Assembly: GCA_016081115.2 (NCBI GenBank)
Contig: CM071931.1
Coordinates: 28,496,317 to 28,560,316 of the forward strand
Source of the DNA: Rehmannia glutinosa
Taxonomy: Eukaryota > Streptophyta > Magnoliopsida > Lamiales > Orobanchaceae
Length of the DNA stretch: 64,000 bases
Direction of reading: 5' to 3'
The position numbers and the translations under genes were made by a program. This document shows positions 10,701 to 21,060 of this stretch, piece after piece (position 1 is the stretch's first letter; the number at the start of each line of letters is the position of its first letter). A model generated the notes under the pieces. The model worked only from the letters and a program-made list of their open reading frames with translations, was not told the DNA's origin and searched no databases.

Positions 10701-11416
10701 CTCATGTGACTCTCTTTTGGTGCAGATTGAAATCTGGCACATACACCTACTGCAAAGGTGATATCTGGCCTACTTGTTGTTAAATAGAGCAATGATCCAA
10801 TGAGGGCTCTATATCTTGTTTGATCAACAACTTTGCCATCTGCATCCATGTCCATCTTGACTGATGTATTCATAGGAATCTTCACTGATGACTTCTCTTC
10901 CACACCAAATTTCTTCAATAAATCTCTGGTATACTTGGTTTGGCTTATGAAGGTTTCATCCTTCAATTGCTTGACTTGAAGTCCTAAGAAGAAAGTCAAC
11001 TCTCCCATCATGCTCATCTCAAGTTTGCCTTGCATGAGGTTTGAGAACTTGTCACACAGCTCTTTGTTTGTGGAACCAAAAATGATGTCATCGATATATA
11101 TTTGAACAAGCAGTATACTCTCTCCATCTTGAATCCTGAGGAGTGTTCTATCAATCTTGCCTTTGGTGAATCTATTGTCAATAAGAAACTGAGACAATGT
11201 ATCATACCATGCTCTTGGTGTTTGTTTCAATCCATATAGTGCTTTCTTGAGCTTGTAGACTTTATCTCCAATAGTTTTCTGCTCAAAACCTGGAGGTTGT
11301 TCAACATAGACTTCTTCTTCTAGCAGTCCATTCAGAAATGCATTCTTCACATCCATTTGATATACAGTGAAGTTCTTGAGTGCAGCATAAGCAAGAAACA
11401 TCCTTATTTCTTCCAA
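10701..11416 (-). pseudogene. E2 reverse transcriptase
   Basis: The ORF open from 11,416 to 10,478 covers most of the copia RT core. Landmarks are MDVKNAFLNGLLEEEVYVEQ (first catalytic Asp), KALYGLKQTPRAWYD, QIYIDDIIFGSTN (YIDD, the catalytic pair), MMGELTFFLGLQVKQ and LLYLTTSRPDITFAVGVC. The conserved YxDD and DVKxAFLNG are intact. Upstream sequence at 11,417-11,773 continues as the RT N-terminus (EDTHWIQVMQEELNQIE) in shifted frames and is then interrupted by a MITE. Confidence 0.88.
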
Positions 11417-11773
11417 TCTGGCAACAGGAGCAAGGGTTTCATCAAAATCTATACATTCTTCTTGGCAATATCTTTGGCTACCAATATTGCTTTATTTCTT
11501 ACAACAGATACTTCCTCATTCATCTTGTTCCTGAAAACCCACTTAGTACTAATAACATTTTGGTGGTTGGCCTTTGAACTAATTCCCATACTTTGTTTAT
11601 TTCAATTTGATTCAACTCTTCTTGCATGACCTGAATCCAATGTGTGTCTTCGAATGCTTGAGACACATCTTTAGGCTCTATTTGGGAAATAAAACAAGTG
11701 AACATTGCTTCATGCTGTGCTCTGGATCTGGTTCTTATGCCATCTCTAACATCTCCAATGATTAACTCAGGTG
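11417..11773 (-). pseudogene. E2 RT N-terminus
   Basis: Contains DVSQAFEDTHWIQVMQEELN and NKVWELVQRP, matching E4 at 44,980-45,090, followed by the FRN-KARLVAKGY region in another frame. The left boundary in element terms is the hAT-type MITE at 11,774, which splits the integrase-to-RT linker. Confidence 0.8.
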
Positions 11774-12136
11774 CAGGGGCGGAACCAGGATTCGAAACTG
11801 AGGAGGGCCGATTTTTGCATCCTAGACTTCTTAGGTGGGCGCTTAGAACTAATTGTTTGATGCGTAGCCTGATTTTTGGCCAAAACGGGTTTTTACACCG
11901 ATTTTGGCAAAGGAGGCCGCCTAGGCCGATTTTTACAACATTGATTCATATCAAATATAATGTCAATATTCATCATTAAGTATCTCAAAATACATAATTT
12001 CAACACAAAATTGACATACTTTTTCTTTTAAAAAATGAGGCGGGGCCAAATGGAATTAATTCCAAAATTTACGTATAAAAAATAAAAACATAAAAATATT
12101 GGAGGGGCCCTCCTCACCCATGTAGTTTTGTCCTCG
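11774..12136. mobile_element. hAT-type MITE inside E2 pol
   Basis: Begins CAGGGGCGGAACC and ends GTTTTGTCCTCG, whose reverse complement CGAGGACAAAAC matches the first end at 7 of 12 positions with every mismatch a purine transition. It is flanked by CTCAGGTG (11,766-11,773) and CTCAG-TGG (from 12,137). The undisturbed E4 sequence at this point (reverse complement of CCACCTGAG) shows that the empty site held one copy. An 8-bp duplication and a CAGGGGCGG end are characteristic of plant hAT MITEs. The first 170 bp carry a dispersed repeat also seen near 62,940-63,190. Confidence 0.78.
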
Positions 12137-12144
12137 CTCAGTGG

Positions 12145-12922
12145 ATGGTCTCTCGGCATTTCACATCGTTGGAGTAAGTCTGCTGCATTTAGCCGTCTTA
12201 CAACTAAGTTGTCTTGAACAGTTTCCTCATTATCATTCAGCTTGTAGACTTTGCAGTTGTCTTTGAGATTCAGCTATCTCTTTATCATCAGGGTTGAGTG
12301 CTCTCACTTCTGCTTCAAAATAAAGACTCTTCTGCATAGTTGGCTGATTTTGCTTGCTAACTCATCAATGCCTTCTCCATCTCACATCAGGTTGGAGTAA
12401 GTCTGTTGCATTTAGTCCTCTTGTTTAGCACTCTGTAGGCATTACTTTCAGCCGAGTATCCTAAGAAGATACATTCATCAACTTTAGCATCAAAAGCCTT
12501 CAAATTGTCCTTGCCATTATTGTGGATAAAACATTTACATCCAAATATCTTAAAATATCCAACATGTGGCTTCCTCCTTGTCCAAATCTCATTGGGAGTC
12601 TTGGTTAATTGCATGTTAATCATGCATCTATTCTGAGTATAGCATGATGTATTTATGGCTTCAACCCAAAATCTCTTAGGAAATCCAGCTTCAGCTAACA
12701 TTGTTCTTGCAGCTTCCTTGAGAGTTCTGTTCCTTCTTTCAGCTACTCCATTCGATGTGGAGTCCTTTTTCTTTGTAACTCATGCGCAATACCATTTTCA
12801 ACACAATACTGAGTTATAATCCCATTGACAAACTCAGTTCCCCTGTCAGATCTTATCTTCATAATGGTTTGACTCTTCTCATTTTGAACTCTTCTCATCA
12901 GCTGAGGTAACTTCTGCAGTGT
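12145..12922 (-). pseudogene. E2 integrase, C-terminal two thirds
   Basis: In the 12,387-12,701 frame: MLAEAGFPKRFWVEAINTSC, KTPNEIWTRRKPHVGYFKIF, GCKCFIHNNGKDNLKAFDAK and ECIFLGYSAESNAYRVLN, the standard end of the copia integrase core. The catalytic Glu region (QQNGVAERRNRT) falls at about 12,720-12,780 but is frameshifted. The rest to 12,145 is the linker towards RT. It would catalyse strand transfer into the target if intact. Confidence 0.82.
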
Positions 12923-13381
12923 TTACTTCTTTTTACACATGAAAATTGTCCATGTATATCTTGAATAGTCATTCACCACCACTAAGGTGTATTTCTTTCC
13001 ACTGATGCTAGCTGGCTTAACTAGACCAAATAAATCCATATGCAACAGATGCAATATCCTGGTTGAAGAAGGACTTGGTTTATCCTTAAATAATGATTTG
13101 ATTTGCTTTCCCATCTGGCATGCATCACATATGCTTTCTTTCTTATACACTGAGTCTGGAAATCCTTCCACAAGATGACTCCTTGCAAGCTTTTTGATTG
13201 TCTTGAAATTCAGGTGACTCAGCTTCTTATGCAACAACCAACTGGATTCGGCTGTACTCCTTGCTAGCAGACATGTGCTTGGTGTAGCAGTAGACAAATC
13301 TACCATATACATATTCTTTTGCCTTGTTCCTTGCAGCACAATTTTATTAGATTCAACATCTTTGATATGGCATATCCCCAT
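12923..13381 (-). pseudogene. E2 integrase N-terminus and first catalytic segment
   Basis: The frame from 13,381 reads MGICHIKDVESNKIVL, SWLLHKKLSHLNF, then ICDACQMGKQ. These are the HHCC zinc-binding elements, although the first His position in WLLHKKLSH is altered from the usual WHKKLSH by WL-L. The first catalytic Asp is in LHMDLFGLV and is followed by YTLVVVNDYSRYTW. A stop at 12,923 ends the frame after CKKK. E4 has the same region without that stop. Confidence 0.85.
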
Positions 13382-13626
13382 GTTGAATCCTACATTGTAG
13401 CCTTTGTCACAGAGTTGGCTGATGCTTAACAGTTTAAAGTTGAGGCCTTCAACATAAGCAACACCTGTGATCTCTAGTCCATTCTTCTTGATGGATCCTG
13501 TGCCTTTGATGGAGCTTCATTTCCTCCAAATATGACTTTAGCACCTTTGATATCCTTGAATCTTGACAGATTTCTTTTATTTCATGTCATATGTCTGGAA
13601 CAGCCATTATCCATGTACCAGGTTCC
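13382..13626 (-). pseudogene. E2 protease and link to integrase
   Basis: Near 13,590-13,626 the minus strand encodes TWYMDNGCSRHM, with the catalytic triplet changed from DSG to DNG. After it come NKRN-SRFKDIKGAKVIFGG and the ISQLCDKGYN region that leads into integrase. Frame breaks are present. Copia protease cleaves the gag-pol polyprotein; with DNG this copy could not. Confidence 0.75.
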
Positions 13627-15545
13627 TTGGCACTCAGTTGTTCCTTGAACCTGCAATCAATGAAATCAGTTTTTAGGTACCCATACTCTAAGAGGTTTCC
13701 ATCTATCAGTGCCATAATCATAGTGCACATTAGCAAATTGCTTGGGGGTTTTAGGATCATACAAATTTGTCTCTTTTGTCTCGTATGCCGCGTGTGTTTG
13801 TTTTTGGCAATTGCTTTCTTGGGATAGTTTGTGAAATTTCTGAGTGTAGTGCTTGGGTGCATAAGTGTGCTGATAATAGCTCTTTTGCCTTTGGAATGAC
13901 CTTTGCTAAGGTTGAGGTCTTTGCCATCTTGGCTTGTATCCCACAGGTCTTTGCTGATATTTCACATTATTCCAATCAGCTTGGTTTGGATAGTTTTTAC
14001 CATTCCCATCATATGTATTTCTTTGATGAAATTTCTGGGGCTTTTGGTAGCCCTGTTTAGCTCTTACAGAGTATTTTCTGTTAGGAGTTTGTTGATGGAC
14101 TTGTCTGAATTTCTTCTCAACTGTCCCTTCATCATACTCTACTGGCTTCTTTCCTTTTCCTTTGTAACCAAAGCCAGTATGATTGTGATTGTGCTTTGGT
14201 GTGAATGTGGGTGCAACATATGGTGTTTTGGATTTTTGGATTCCTTCACTGCTTGAAGATCCTTTTTCCAAAATCACTCTTGGAGTTTGACTATACACAA
14301 AGGAATTGAATCCTATGCGTGTCTTATCTCCACATTCTTTTCGGCTCATAATAAGTTCATCCAGTGATTTGGATGCTTTTGTAAATGAGGCAATCACATT
14401 CTTTAGATATTTTTCTCTTTTCTCAGTAGCAGCTAACTCTGCTAAGATCTTGGCATTTTCAGCCTTCAACTTAGTGTTCTCATCAGCTATGTGACGCAGA
14501 GTACTCAGCTCTTTTGTCAGCTGTGAGTTTTGGCTTTTAAGCTGGTTGTTTTCCTCATTTAAAAGTGTGTGTGAGGATTTAATATGTTCAAAATCTTTCA
14601 TCATTTTGCCTAATGAATCATAAAGATCTGTGGGTGATGAAATGTGTGTATCAAAGTCACTATCGCTTGAATCAGAATGAGATGAGTTAGAATGTACCTC
14701 ATATTCTTGATCTGGTTCTTTAGCCATGAGGCATATCAAAGCCTCTTCTTCTGTATCACTTGAGTAGTCAGCTTCACTATTATCTGAGTCTGCTGCGTCT
14801 TTGCACTTGACTAGCTCAGCAGTCTCAGCAGCCACCATGGCTTTCTTCTTTTCTTGTCTTTTTTCCCTGAAGTGTCTTCTTTCTTCATCATTTCTGTATT
14901 TTTTGACTGGTGGATAGAAACAGTCAACAACAAAGTGTCGTGGTTGTCTGCAATTCCAACACAGGTTTTCAGTTCTTTGATCAGCTCTGTCGGTACTCTG
15001 ATTATCAGCTCTCTGATGTTCAACTCTCTTGGGCGGCCTGTACTCCCTTGCTTTGGAAGGTGCTGAATGTCTCCTAGAGGTTTCACCCTTGTTTCTTTTA
15101 TTGTTCTTGTTAAAGAACTTGTTGAATCTCTTTACCATGAGGGCAATTTCCTCCTGGTCACTGATCTCCTTTGGCTCAGCTTTCTTCCCTCCACTGGCTA
15201 ATAATGCAGCTGTCTTGGGTACAATTGTTTCCTCTTGCTCTTTTCTTCTCAGCTCAAACTCATAAGCTTTGAGGTATGAGAATAGCTCATGATTAGATGT
15301 TTTTGAGAGGTCCATTGAATGTCTCAGGGCCATGACCTTCATTTCCCATTCAGCTGGAAGGGTTTTAGTATCTTCATGCACATCTCCTTCTGAGTGTATT
15401 CTTTCCCAAGAGCTGAAAGCTCATTTGTTATCTCTGTGAATCTGGCATCCAGCTGATCAAGATTTTCACCTACAAACATTATAAAATTTTCAAATTTTTG
15501 AACAGCAACAGTTAATTTATTCTTCTTAATCTTCTGATCTTTCAC
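13587..15545 (-). pseudogene. E2 gag
   Basis: Longest gag reading in the window (491 codons, 13,906-15,381), plus a shorter N-terminal piece (15,339-15,545) and the junction piece (13,587-13,862). Order: gag core ending TEWEMKVMALRHSMDL-like, EIALMVKRFNKFFNKN, the zinc knuckle CWNCRQPRHFVVDC (CX2CX4HX4C with its glycines replaced), a Ser/Asp/Glu-rich acidic stretch, the coiled coil LYDSLGKMMKDFEHIKSSH to KELSTLRHIADENTKLKAEN, and a Gln/Tyr-rich basic tail. The first part of gag, from MEANLTRIP to about DK-MFNK, is deleted: the leader joins directly to a point near KDQKIKKNKLTVAVQKFENF. A TGA at plus-strand 13,666-13,668 follows VWVPKN. Confidence 0.87.
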
Positions 15546-15661
15546 AATGATAATAACTTTGCTTTAAAGATGAAAGACATCAAAAAACACAAATGTTAAA
15601 ACCTTTGAAAAAGATTGAGATCTAGTTCAGTAACCAGTGCGCAAGGATCAATGAACCAACC

Positions 15662-15673
15662 GCTCTAATACCC
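15662..15673 (-). other. E2 primer binding site (tRNA-iMet type)
   Basis: Minus-strand GGTATTAGAGC next to the 5' LTR matches the plant iMet site GGTATCAGAGC with one C-to-T change. Confidence 0.75.
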
Positions 15674-15675
15674 CT

Positions 15676-17249
15676 TGTAGGTCCTAAGGGGTGTAGTGTA
15701 AGGTTTAGAAGGAGGGGGGTTGAATAAACATTACCAAATTTTCAGTTTTAGTCTTTTTAAGATTTTTACACAGAGTTGACTCAAATCAGCTGTGTCCTTG
15801 GGGGACAGCTAGGTTGGCTATATTCAGCTAAGTTACCTACTCAACAGACTCGATAGAGCTGTTGATAGTATAACTTGGCTGCTTAAGCTAACACTTAACT
15901 TTAGTTGATTTGGTTTTTAACAGCAGAAGACTTAACACCCATTTGTTTGATTAAAGTACATTTTTAAAACTTGTTTTAGCACTTGTTATTTATCAGTTGG
16001 ATTAACAAATTAACTTAATAACATATATAAAAATATATGCAAGAAAGTAAATTGCTGAAAGTAAAATGACACAAGTAATTTTATAGTGGTTCGAGAATGG
16101 GGTAATTCTTCTAATCCACTCTTCTCCAACTCCTGGAGGAATCGACTAGGTAACAGATTCAGTTACAAAGTAGTTCTCAGTCTAGAGATAGCCTTGATCA
16201 CACAGCTGGCTTCTCCTGTGACTCAGCTCTTTCACAAGACAGTTGCCTTGCTACTTTAGCTCCCTTTCAGTTCCTTGGATTAGTTCACATAGCCCTCCAC
16301 AAACTTGAATCTCCTGGTTTGACCTTGAACCTTTCTACAAATAATTCAACTTGGAGAGTAGACCCCTTTTGATCTTCAAAAGTTTCATCTTCAACTGGTT
16401 GAAGTTATCTTTCCTTCACAACGTGTGTTGGATCGAGTTTCTTCGAGTTTTAGACTTGACGAATTTTTCTCGATAAGCTTTGAGAATATTGCAGGTTATG
16501 CTTGCTTGAATATTTCTTCCTTTGTTCGTGCTAGGTTCAGGTATTCAAGGTAACCTTTTCTCAAATTCTTCCTCAGCCTTTTACAGTACTAATTTGAAAA
16601 GTTGCCCGTTGAAGAGATAGGCTATTTTCAAATGACACTTCTTGTTTGTTGGCTTGTCCTTTCTTGGTCTACAGCACTTGTGATGTAGACCCTTCCTCGT
16701 ATTAAATGGCTTTGCAGCTTTACTGGGTCTGACACAAGCTTCAGTATGTCCCATTGGCTTATTCCTTTTGCATGTTTCTGGGCCAAACAGTTTAAGACCT
16801 GGCAGCTTGGACATATTACTATATCGAGTAATATTTTTGACTTCCTTCCAATGGATCAATATCAGTTGTCTTGACTTGACTGCTACCTTTACCCCTTGTG
16901 ACTTGAGTCTACTCCAATCATGAGAATGACTCAATTGTCACTTCAACTGTTAGACTTGGCTCCTTTCATTGACTTGACTGATACTTCTTTAAACTTTACA
17001 CAGTTGTTCCTCAGCTGGTTCTCCTTCAGTCGAATCCTTGTCTTCCCTCTTGGCCATACTCAGCTAACACACATCAGAGTCTTCATTCTAGTCTGCAGTT
17101 GACTTCTTACATTCTTGACTTAGCTGACTTCACTCAACTCTTTCAGTCCTATCTATTACAATACAGAATTACAAGGAATATGGGGTGCCAACTTCCTAGT
17201 TTAAGTTTTACATGGTATCATCAAAATCTAAAAAATAAATTTCGTAACA
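15676..17249 (-). repeat. E2 5' LTR (1,574 bp)
   Basis: Plus-order start TGTAGGTCCTAAGGGG and end TTTCGTAACA. It pairs with 4,790-6,360 as the two ends of one element. Being the 5' LTR it would hold the promoter of E2 on the minus strand. The ORF beginning at 17,099 fuses LTR-encoded residues to copia X RT and is an insertion artefact. Confidence 0.9.
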
Positions 17250-17254
17250 GTTAT
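17250..17254. repeat. Target site duplication GTTAT, right copy (E2)
   Basis: Immediately follows the CGTAACA end of E2 and equals 4,785-4,789. After it the copia X RT reading continues. Confidence 0.92.
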
Positions 17255-18412
17255 TGTCAAGAAGAAGGCATTGATTATGATGAAACATTTTTACCCGTAG
17301 CACATTTAGAAGCTATACGTATTTTACTTGCCTATTCTAGTTTTAAAAATTTCAAACTCTACCAAATGGATGTTAAATCCGCTTTATTAAAAAAGAAGTC
17401 TATGTCAAACAACCTCTGGGATTTGAAAATTTGTCTAGGCCAAATGATATTTATAAACTTAAAAAGGCCTTATATGGTTTAAAACAAGCACCCCGAGCTT
17501 GGTACGATAGACTTAGTTCATTTCTTTTGCAAAATGGTTTTACAAGAGGTAAAGTTAATGAAGGTGAATTTGAGATGAGTATAATGGGAGAACTTAACTT
17601 CTTCCTTGGACTACAAATCAAACAATGTTAAGAAGGCATTTACATATCTCAATCCAAGTACACCAAGGAACTCCTAAAGAAGTTCGGGATTGAAGAAGGA
17701 AGAACCGTTGCAACTCTGATGGCAACAAACATCAAGCTAGACAAGGATGCAAAAGGTAAATCGGTTGATCAAATATCAAGGTATGATTGGTAGTTTACTT
17801 TATTTAACTACAAGTAGACCCGATATTCTTAATATCGTATGCATATGCGCTCAATTCCAAAGCAATCCCAAAAAATCTCCTTTAAGTGTTGTCAAGTGTA
17901 TTTTTCGATATTTAAATGACACTATTTCATATGGTTTGTTTTATGCAACGAATGATTTTTTTAAAAGGATATAGTGACTTGGATTATGCCGGTAATATTG
18001 ATGATCGTAAAAGTACATCCAGCTCGTGTCAATTTTTAGGCGATTTCCTAGTTTCTTAGTTTTCAAAGAAACAAAATTATGTATCTTTATCAACGGCTGA
18101 AGCCGAATATATTTCCGTGTCTTTTTGTTGTACACAATTACTTTGGATGAAAAAAACATTAGTGGATTATAATATTTCTTTTGAAAACTTTCCTATTTTT
18201 TTGTGATAATACGTCCACTATAAATATTTCACAAAATTCGGTTCATCATAATCGAACCAAATATATTGAGGTTCGAAATCATTTTTATGGGATTGTGTTT
18301 CAAAACGAAAAATTGAGATGTGTTTTGTTCTATTTCAAGATCAACTCGCGGATATTGTTTTAAACCATTACCCCCCGAGTCTTTTAACTCAATTTGAGCT
18401 CGTTTAGGCATA
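17255..18412 (+). pseudogene. Copia X reverse transcriptase and RNase H
   Basis: Continues the RT broken at 4,789: CQEEGIDYDETFLPVAHLEA, then FKLYQMDVKSALL (first catalytic Asp). A deletion removes part of the AFLNG segment, then LKKALYGLKQAPRAWYDRLS follows. The YVDD segment is absent: RGKVNEGEFEMSIMGELNFF joins sequence that normally lies on either side of it. Next come LLYLTTSRPDILNIVCICAQ (in frame 17,747-17,974), GYSDLDYAGNIDDRKST, STAEAEYISVSFCCTQLLWM and finally KPLP-ESF with R-RLG near 18,364-18,412. Loss of the YxDD box means no polymerase activity. Confidence 0.83.
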
Positions 18413-18712
18413 ATGCATTTTAAAAGTTTTGGGGTGAAAAATTGATTTTCAAAACTTTGAAAAACAGAAATAGGACTACACTTAATAGGTACCAGTCGAC
18501 ATAGAGGGTCACCCAGTTGCCGATTCAGGTCGATCGATCGCCCTGTCTGTTCAGACTTCTTAAAATCGAATCTTTTTTTAACAGAATACTTACTCACCCC
18601 CTTTCAAGCCCTATCTTGCTAACCTCTTCAAATTTTTTGATTTCACTCTATTTTTCACCAAATCTTCCATTCTTGTTGCTAATTCACTTGTTTTTTTAAG
18701 AACTTCTTAAAT
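18413..18712 (+). other. Copia X spacer between pol and accessory ORF
   Basis: Non-coding on the + strand. It holds a GC-rich patch (18,488-18,545) with CCAGTCGAC and GGTCGATCGATCGCC words resembling the ACCGGTCGAC repeats of the solo LTR at 38,647-40,110. A T-rich leader (18,620-18,700) precedes the ATG at 18,713. Same layout as the spacer in E2 and E4. Confidence 0.55.
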
Positions 18713-19556
18713 ATGGCATCTCCAAAGGAATTCTCCACTCCAAACCCGAACCTCAAGCGTAGAGGAGTTAGAGAGGGTTCTTCGTATTCTCTTCAATTTT
18801 TGGCGGAACAATGCGAAATACGGGAAACTCAAAGGGCAACGACTCATGGGCAAGATGGGAATCAAAATCCCCATCTCATTCGGGCCCAAATTACAGAGCT
18901 ACAGGCAACCATTTTGAAGAATAATGTGAAATGGGTAAGAAATAAGAAATCTCTTTTATCTCAATCTCCCACCCATGACAATTCATTGTTACTTATTCAT
19001 AAATTTGCCGAAAAATATTTTGAGGATTTGGATTTAGGAAATAAGCATGTTGGATGTACCAAAATTAGTCGTTTTGGTATTTTTGGGGAACAATTTCCTA
19101 CTATTAGAGAGTATTTATTGAATCAAGGGTGGATGTACTCATGGGAGCACCTTTTTGTTATGTATGATGATGAGGTGATTATTTATTTTTATTCAAATAT
19201 GTGGATTGAATATGAACTTGGTGATAAGCCTGCGGCTATTAATTCGTTTGTGAAAGGACGTCATTTTCGTTGGACGCCGAATGATATTTGTCGGATGTTG
19301 GGTGTTAGGGAAGGAGGTTGGGATTATATAGCTTGCACTCATTGGGATAACGATAAACTCGGAGTTTCGTTGAATGAGGTCAAAACTTTTTTGGGTATTA
19401 TGCTACTCTTTCTATGATTGATGAGCTTCATTTATTATCTATGGTTGTGTCTTATTATGTTTATGGTAAATCCATGAAGTTGCCAAGCCTTATGGATTAC
19501 TTTTTGACGTATAAGATTAAGAAAAGGGAGTTGGTTAATTTTGGAGCGGTGTTTAT
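18713..19556 (+). pseudogene. Copia X accessory ORF downstream of pol (putative plant transposon protein domain)
   Basis: Starts at ATG 18,713 (MASPKEFSTPNPNLKRR) and is open for 234 codons. A small frameshift at about 19,410 moves it to the 19,414 frame, and it is then cut by a gypsy LTR at 19,557. Residues about 100-220 contain FYSNMWIEYEL, INSFVKGRHFRWTPNDIC, RMLGVREGG, then LHLLSMVVSYYVYGKSMKLP and LMDYFLTYKIKKRELVNFG. This order (FY-N, S-V-G, T--DI---LG, then a helical L-rich part and a W/F-containing end) is what I recall for the Pfam putative plant transposon protein family (PF20167), and it parallels the accessory ORF of E4. Function is unknown. Assignment is by eye. Confidence 0.6.
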
Positions 19557-21023
19557 TGTTCACCAAAAATTTGTTTGGATCTCTATACTGCAAGTGTACA
19601 GTGTAGTTTATAGGATGATGGCAAGAAAGGTCGTATTCATTAGGGATTGACTACGAAACACTTAGGTTATAATAACATTATATTCCAATTTTATTGAAGC
19701 GACTAAATCTCAAGTTATTAGAAAAATCAAAAATAAAAAGAAAAAGATATAAATTTGCAAACCCCACAAGTATTTTCAACAAATACAGAAGCAACCCTAG
19801 GCACATAATCTCAACATGCTTCTTCAATATTAAATTCAATTAATGTTTCAAAACCAATTCATACGTTTCTGTGGGTTCAATTCCTAAACTAGTTTATTCC
19901 CCCTCCCGGGTGGCGCATAAACAGTAAATTAATAATAATTGAGGTCTCCCGATCCATCACAACTATTATGAACTCCCAACAGATCTTTGAATTGAAATAT
20001 TCCCCACAAATAGATGTAGTCTCCCGATGCATTACCATGTTTATATCTGAATTCGATTTTCGTCTTGCTAGAACTCATCTCCCGGATTATAGACTAACAA
20101 GTATGACATACAAATTATTGATCATATAATAGGCAATTAAGAATAGGCACTCGAATTCATAAAATAGAACAAATGAATCAATTAAGAAAACAATCAATAG
20201 ATATTTAACATGAATCCACAGTTTTGATTATGCCCTAGAATCCGAAAGATTAGCCAAACATTGATAACAAATTCATAGACAAACTTGAAATCAACATTGT
20301 GACATCATTTAAGCACAGACAAGAGATCTAAAATAAGAAAGAAAACCCCTTCTTGTCAGGATGTATTTTCCTTCCAAGCCTTCGAAGCTCTTGTATTTCC
20401 GTAGATGCGAAAGGCCTTGTGGGTATTCTTCGTAACCTAGCCCTCTTCTCTCAGATGACCTTTGATCTTCTGTTCTTGTGTATTTTGGTGTGTTGTATGG
20501 TGTATGAATGAATGGATTTTCGTGCAGCACTTGGATCCTTTATATAGGTGTGCTTGGAGAGATCACTTGTAAAGTTTGAATTGGAAAAGGGCAAAAAAAT
20601 CCTCCACAACCAGTCGCACGGCCCGTGTGGCTTTCACATGGTCACTCCACATGGCCGTGTGGCACTCACATGATCCGGCCGTACGGCTTGGTTTCGTCCC
20701 TATTTTCTCCCCATATTTCACACGGGCATGTCTTCTTTACACGGGCAGGTCACACGGCCGTGTGGCCCCATACGGTCCGGCTGTGTGACTGGTTTTTGTC
20801 CCGTTTCTTTGTCTTTTTGATCTTGTCTTTGCACTAGTGAATCTTATTTGGGCCTTCCGACTGATATCTCTTCAATTAAGCTCCGTTTCCGGTAAAAAGT
20901 TACAAGAATACGCAATATCATGCCCTTCTAAGGAAATCAAGTAAAACCCTAAATATACAAGCAAATGTATCAATTATCTACCATTTTTAAGTCCCTAAAT
21001 GCACGTATATTTTACGCGTATCA
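19557..21023 (-). repeat. Gypsy family G1 LTR, copy 1 (1,467 bp)
   Basis: Plus-order start TGTTCACCAAAAATTTG and end ACGCGTATCA, so TG...CA on both strands. The right side is a PPT, so this is the 3' LTR of a minus-strand element. It aligns with 28,314-29,775 and with the truncated 31,981-32,764. At 20,608-20,790 it carries several CACACGGCCGTGTG-like palindromic words. The left flank TTTAT (19,552-19,556) is the candidate target duplication, with no partner found. Confidence 0.85.
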
Positions 21024-21060
21024 AAATCCCCCAAACTTAAAGCATTGCTCGTCCTCGAGC
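21024..21060 (-). other. Polypurine tract of G1
   Basis: On the minus strand GAGGACGAGCAATGC, then TTTAAGTTTGGGGGATTT, precedes the LTR start TGATACGCG. This is the usual 3' end of plant Ty3/gypsy elements. The same arrangement follows LTR copy 2 at 29,776-29,812. Confidence 0.82.

Larger units (their letters stand above)
4790..17249 (-). mobile_element. E2: Sirevirus-like Ty1/copia element with both LTRs
   Basis: A 12.5-kb minus-strand element bounded by 1.57-kb LTRs and the duplication GTTAT. Element order from the right is 5' LTR (15,676-17,249), PBS (15,662-15,673), gag (13,587-15,545), protease, integrase (12,387-13,381), RT (10,478-11,416 plus fragments), RNase H (10,134-10,700), accessory ORF (6,650-9,595), PPT (6,361-6,374) and 3' LTR (4,790-6,360). 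A same-family solo LTR sits at 7,375-8,883 and a hAT-type MITE at 11,774-12,136. Sirevirus assignment rests on the PPT context GATGATGCCAAAAAGGGGG, the gag coiled coil, the iMet primer site and the post-pol ORF. Stops and deletions in every gene make it inactive. Confidence 0.88.
4098..19556 (+). mobile_element. Copia X: old host copia element, interrupted by E1 and E2
   Basis: Remains of a + strand Ty1/copia element into which E1 and E2 inserted. Its parts are the integrase C-terminus and RT start (4,098-4,789), RT to RNase H (17,255-about 18,412), a 300-bp spacer and an accessory ORF (18,713-19,556). The RT reading resumes exactly across E2: it stops after ...KARLVAQGY at 4,789 and restarts with YCQEEGIDYDETF at 17,250-17,254 onward, with GTTAT duplicated on both sides. 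No LTR of copia X is in the window; the right side is cut by a gypsy LTR at 19,557. Confidence 0.85.

Noticed and set aside
17099..17482. 127-codon ORF as a gene of its own
   Set aside because: It joins LTR sequence of E2 to copia X RT across the insertion point.
20576..20837. Overlapping + strand ORFs of about 70 codons
   Set aside because: They arise from the GC-rich palindromic words in the gypsy LTR; the homologous place in copy 2 (29,275-29,646) gives different proteins.
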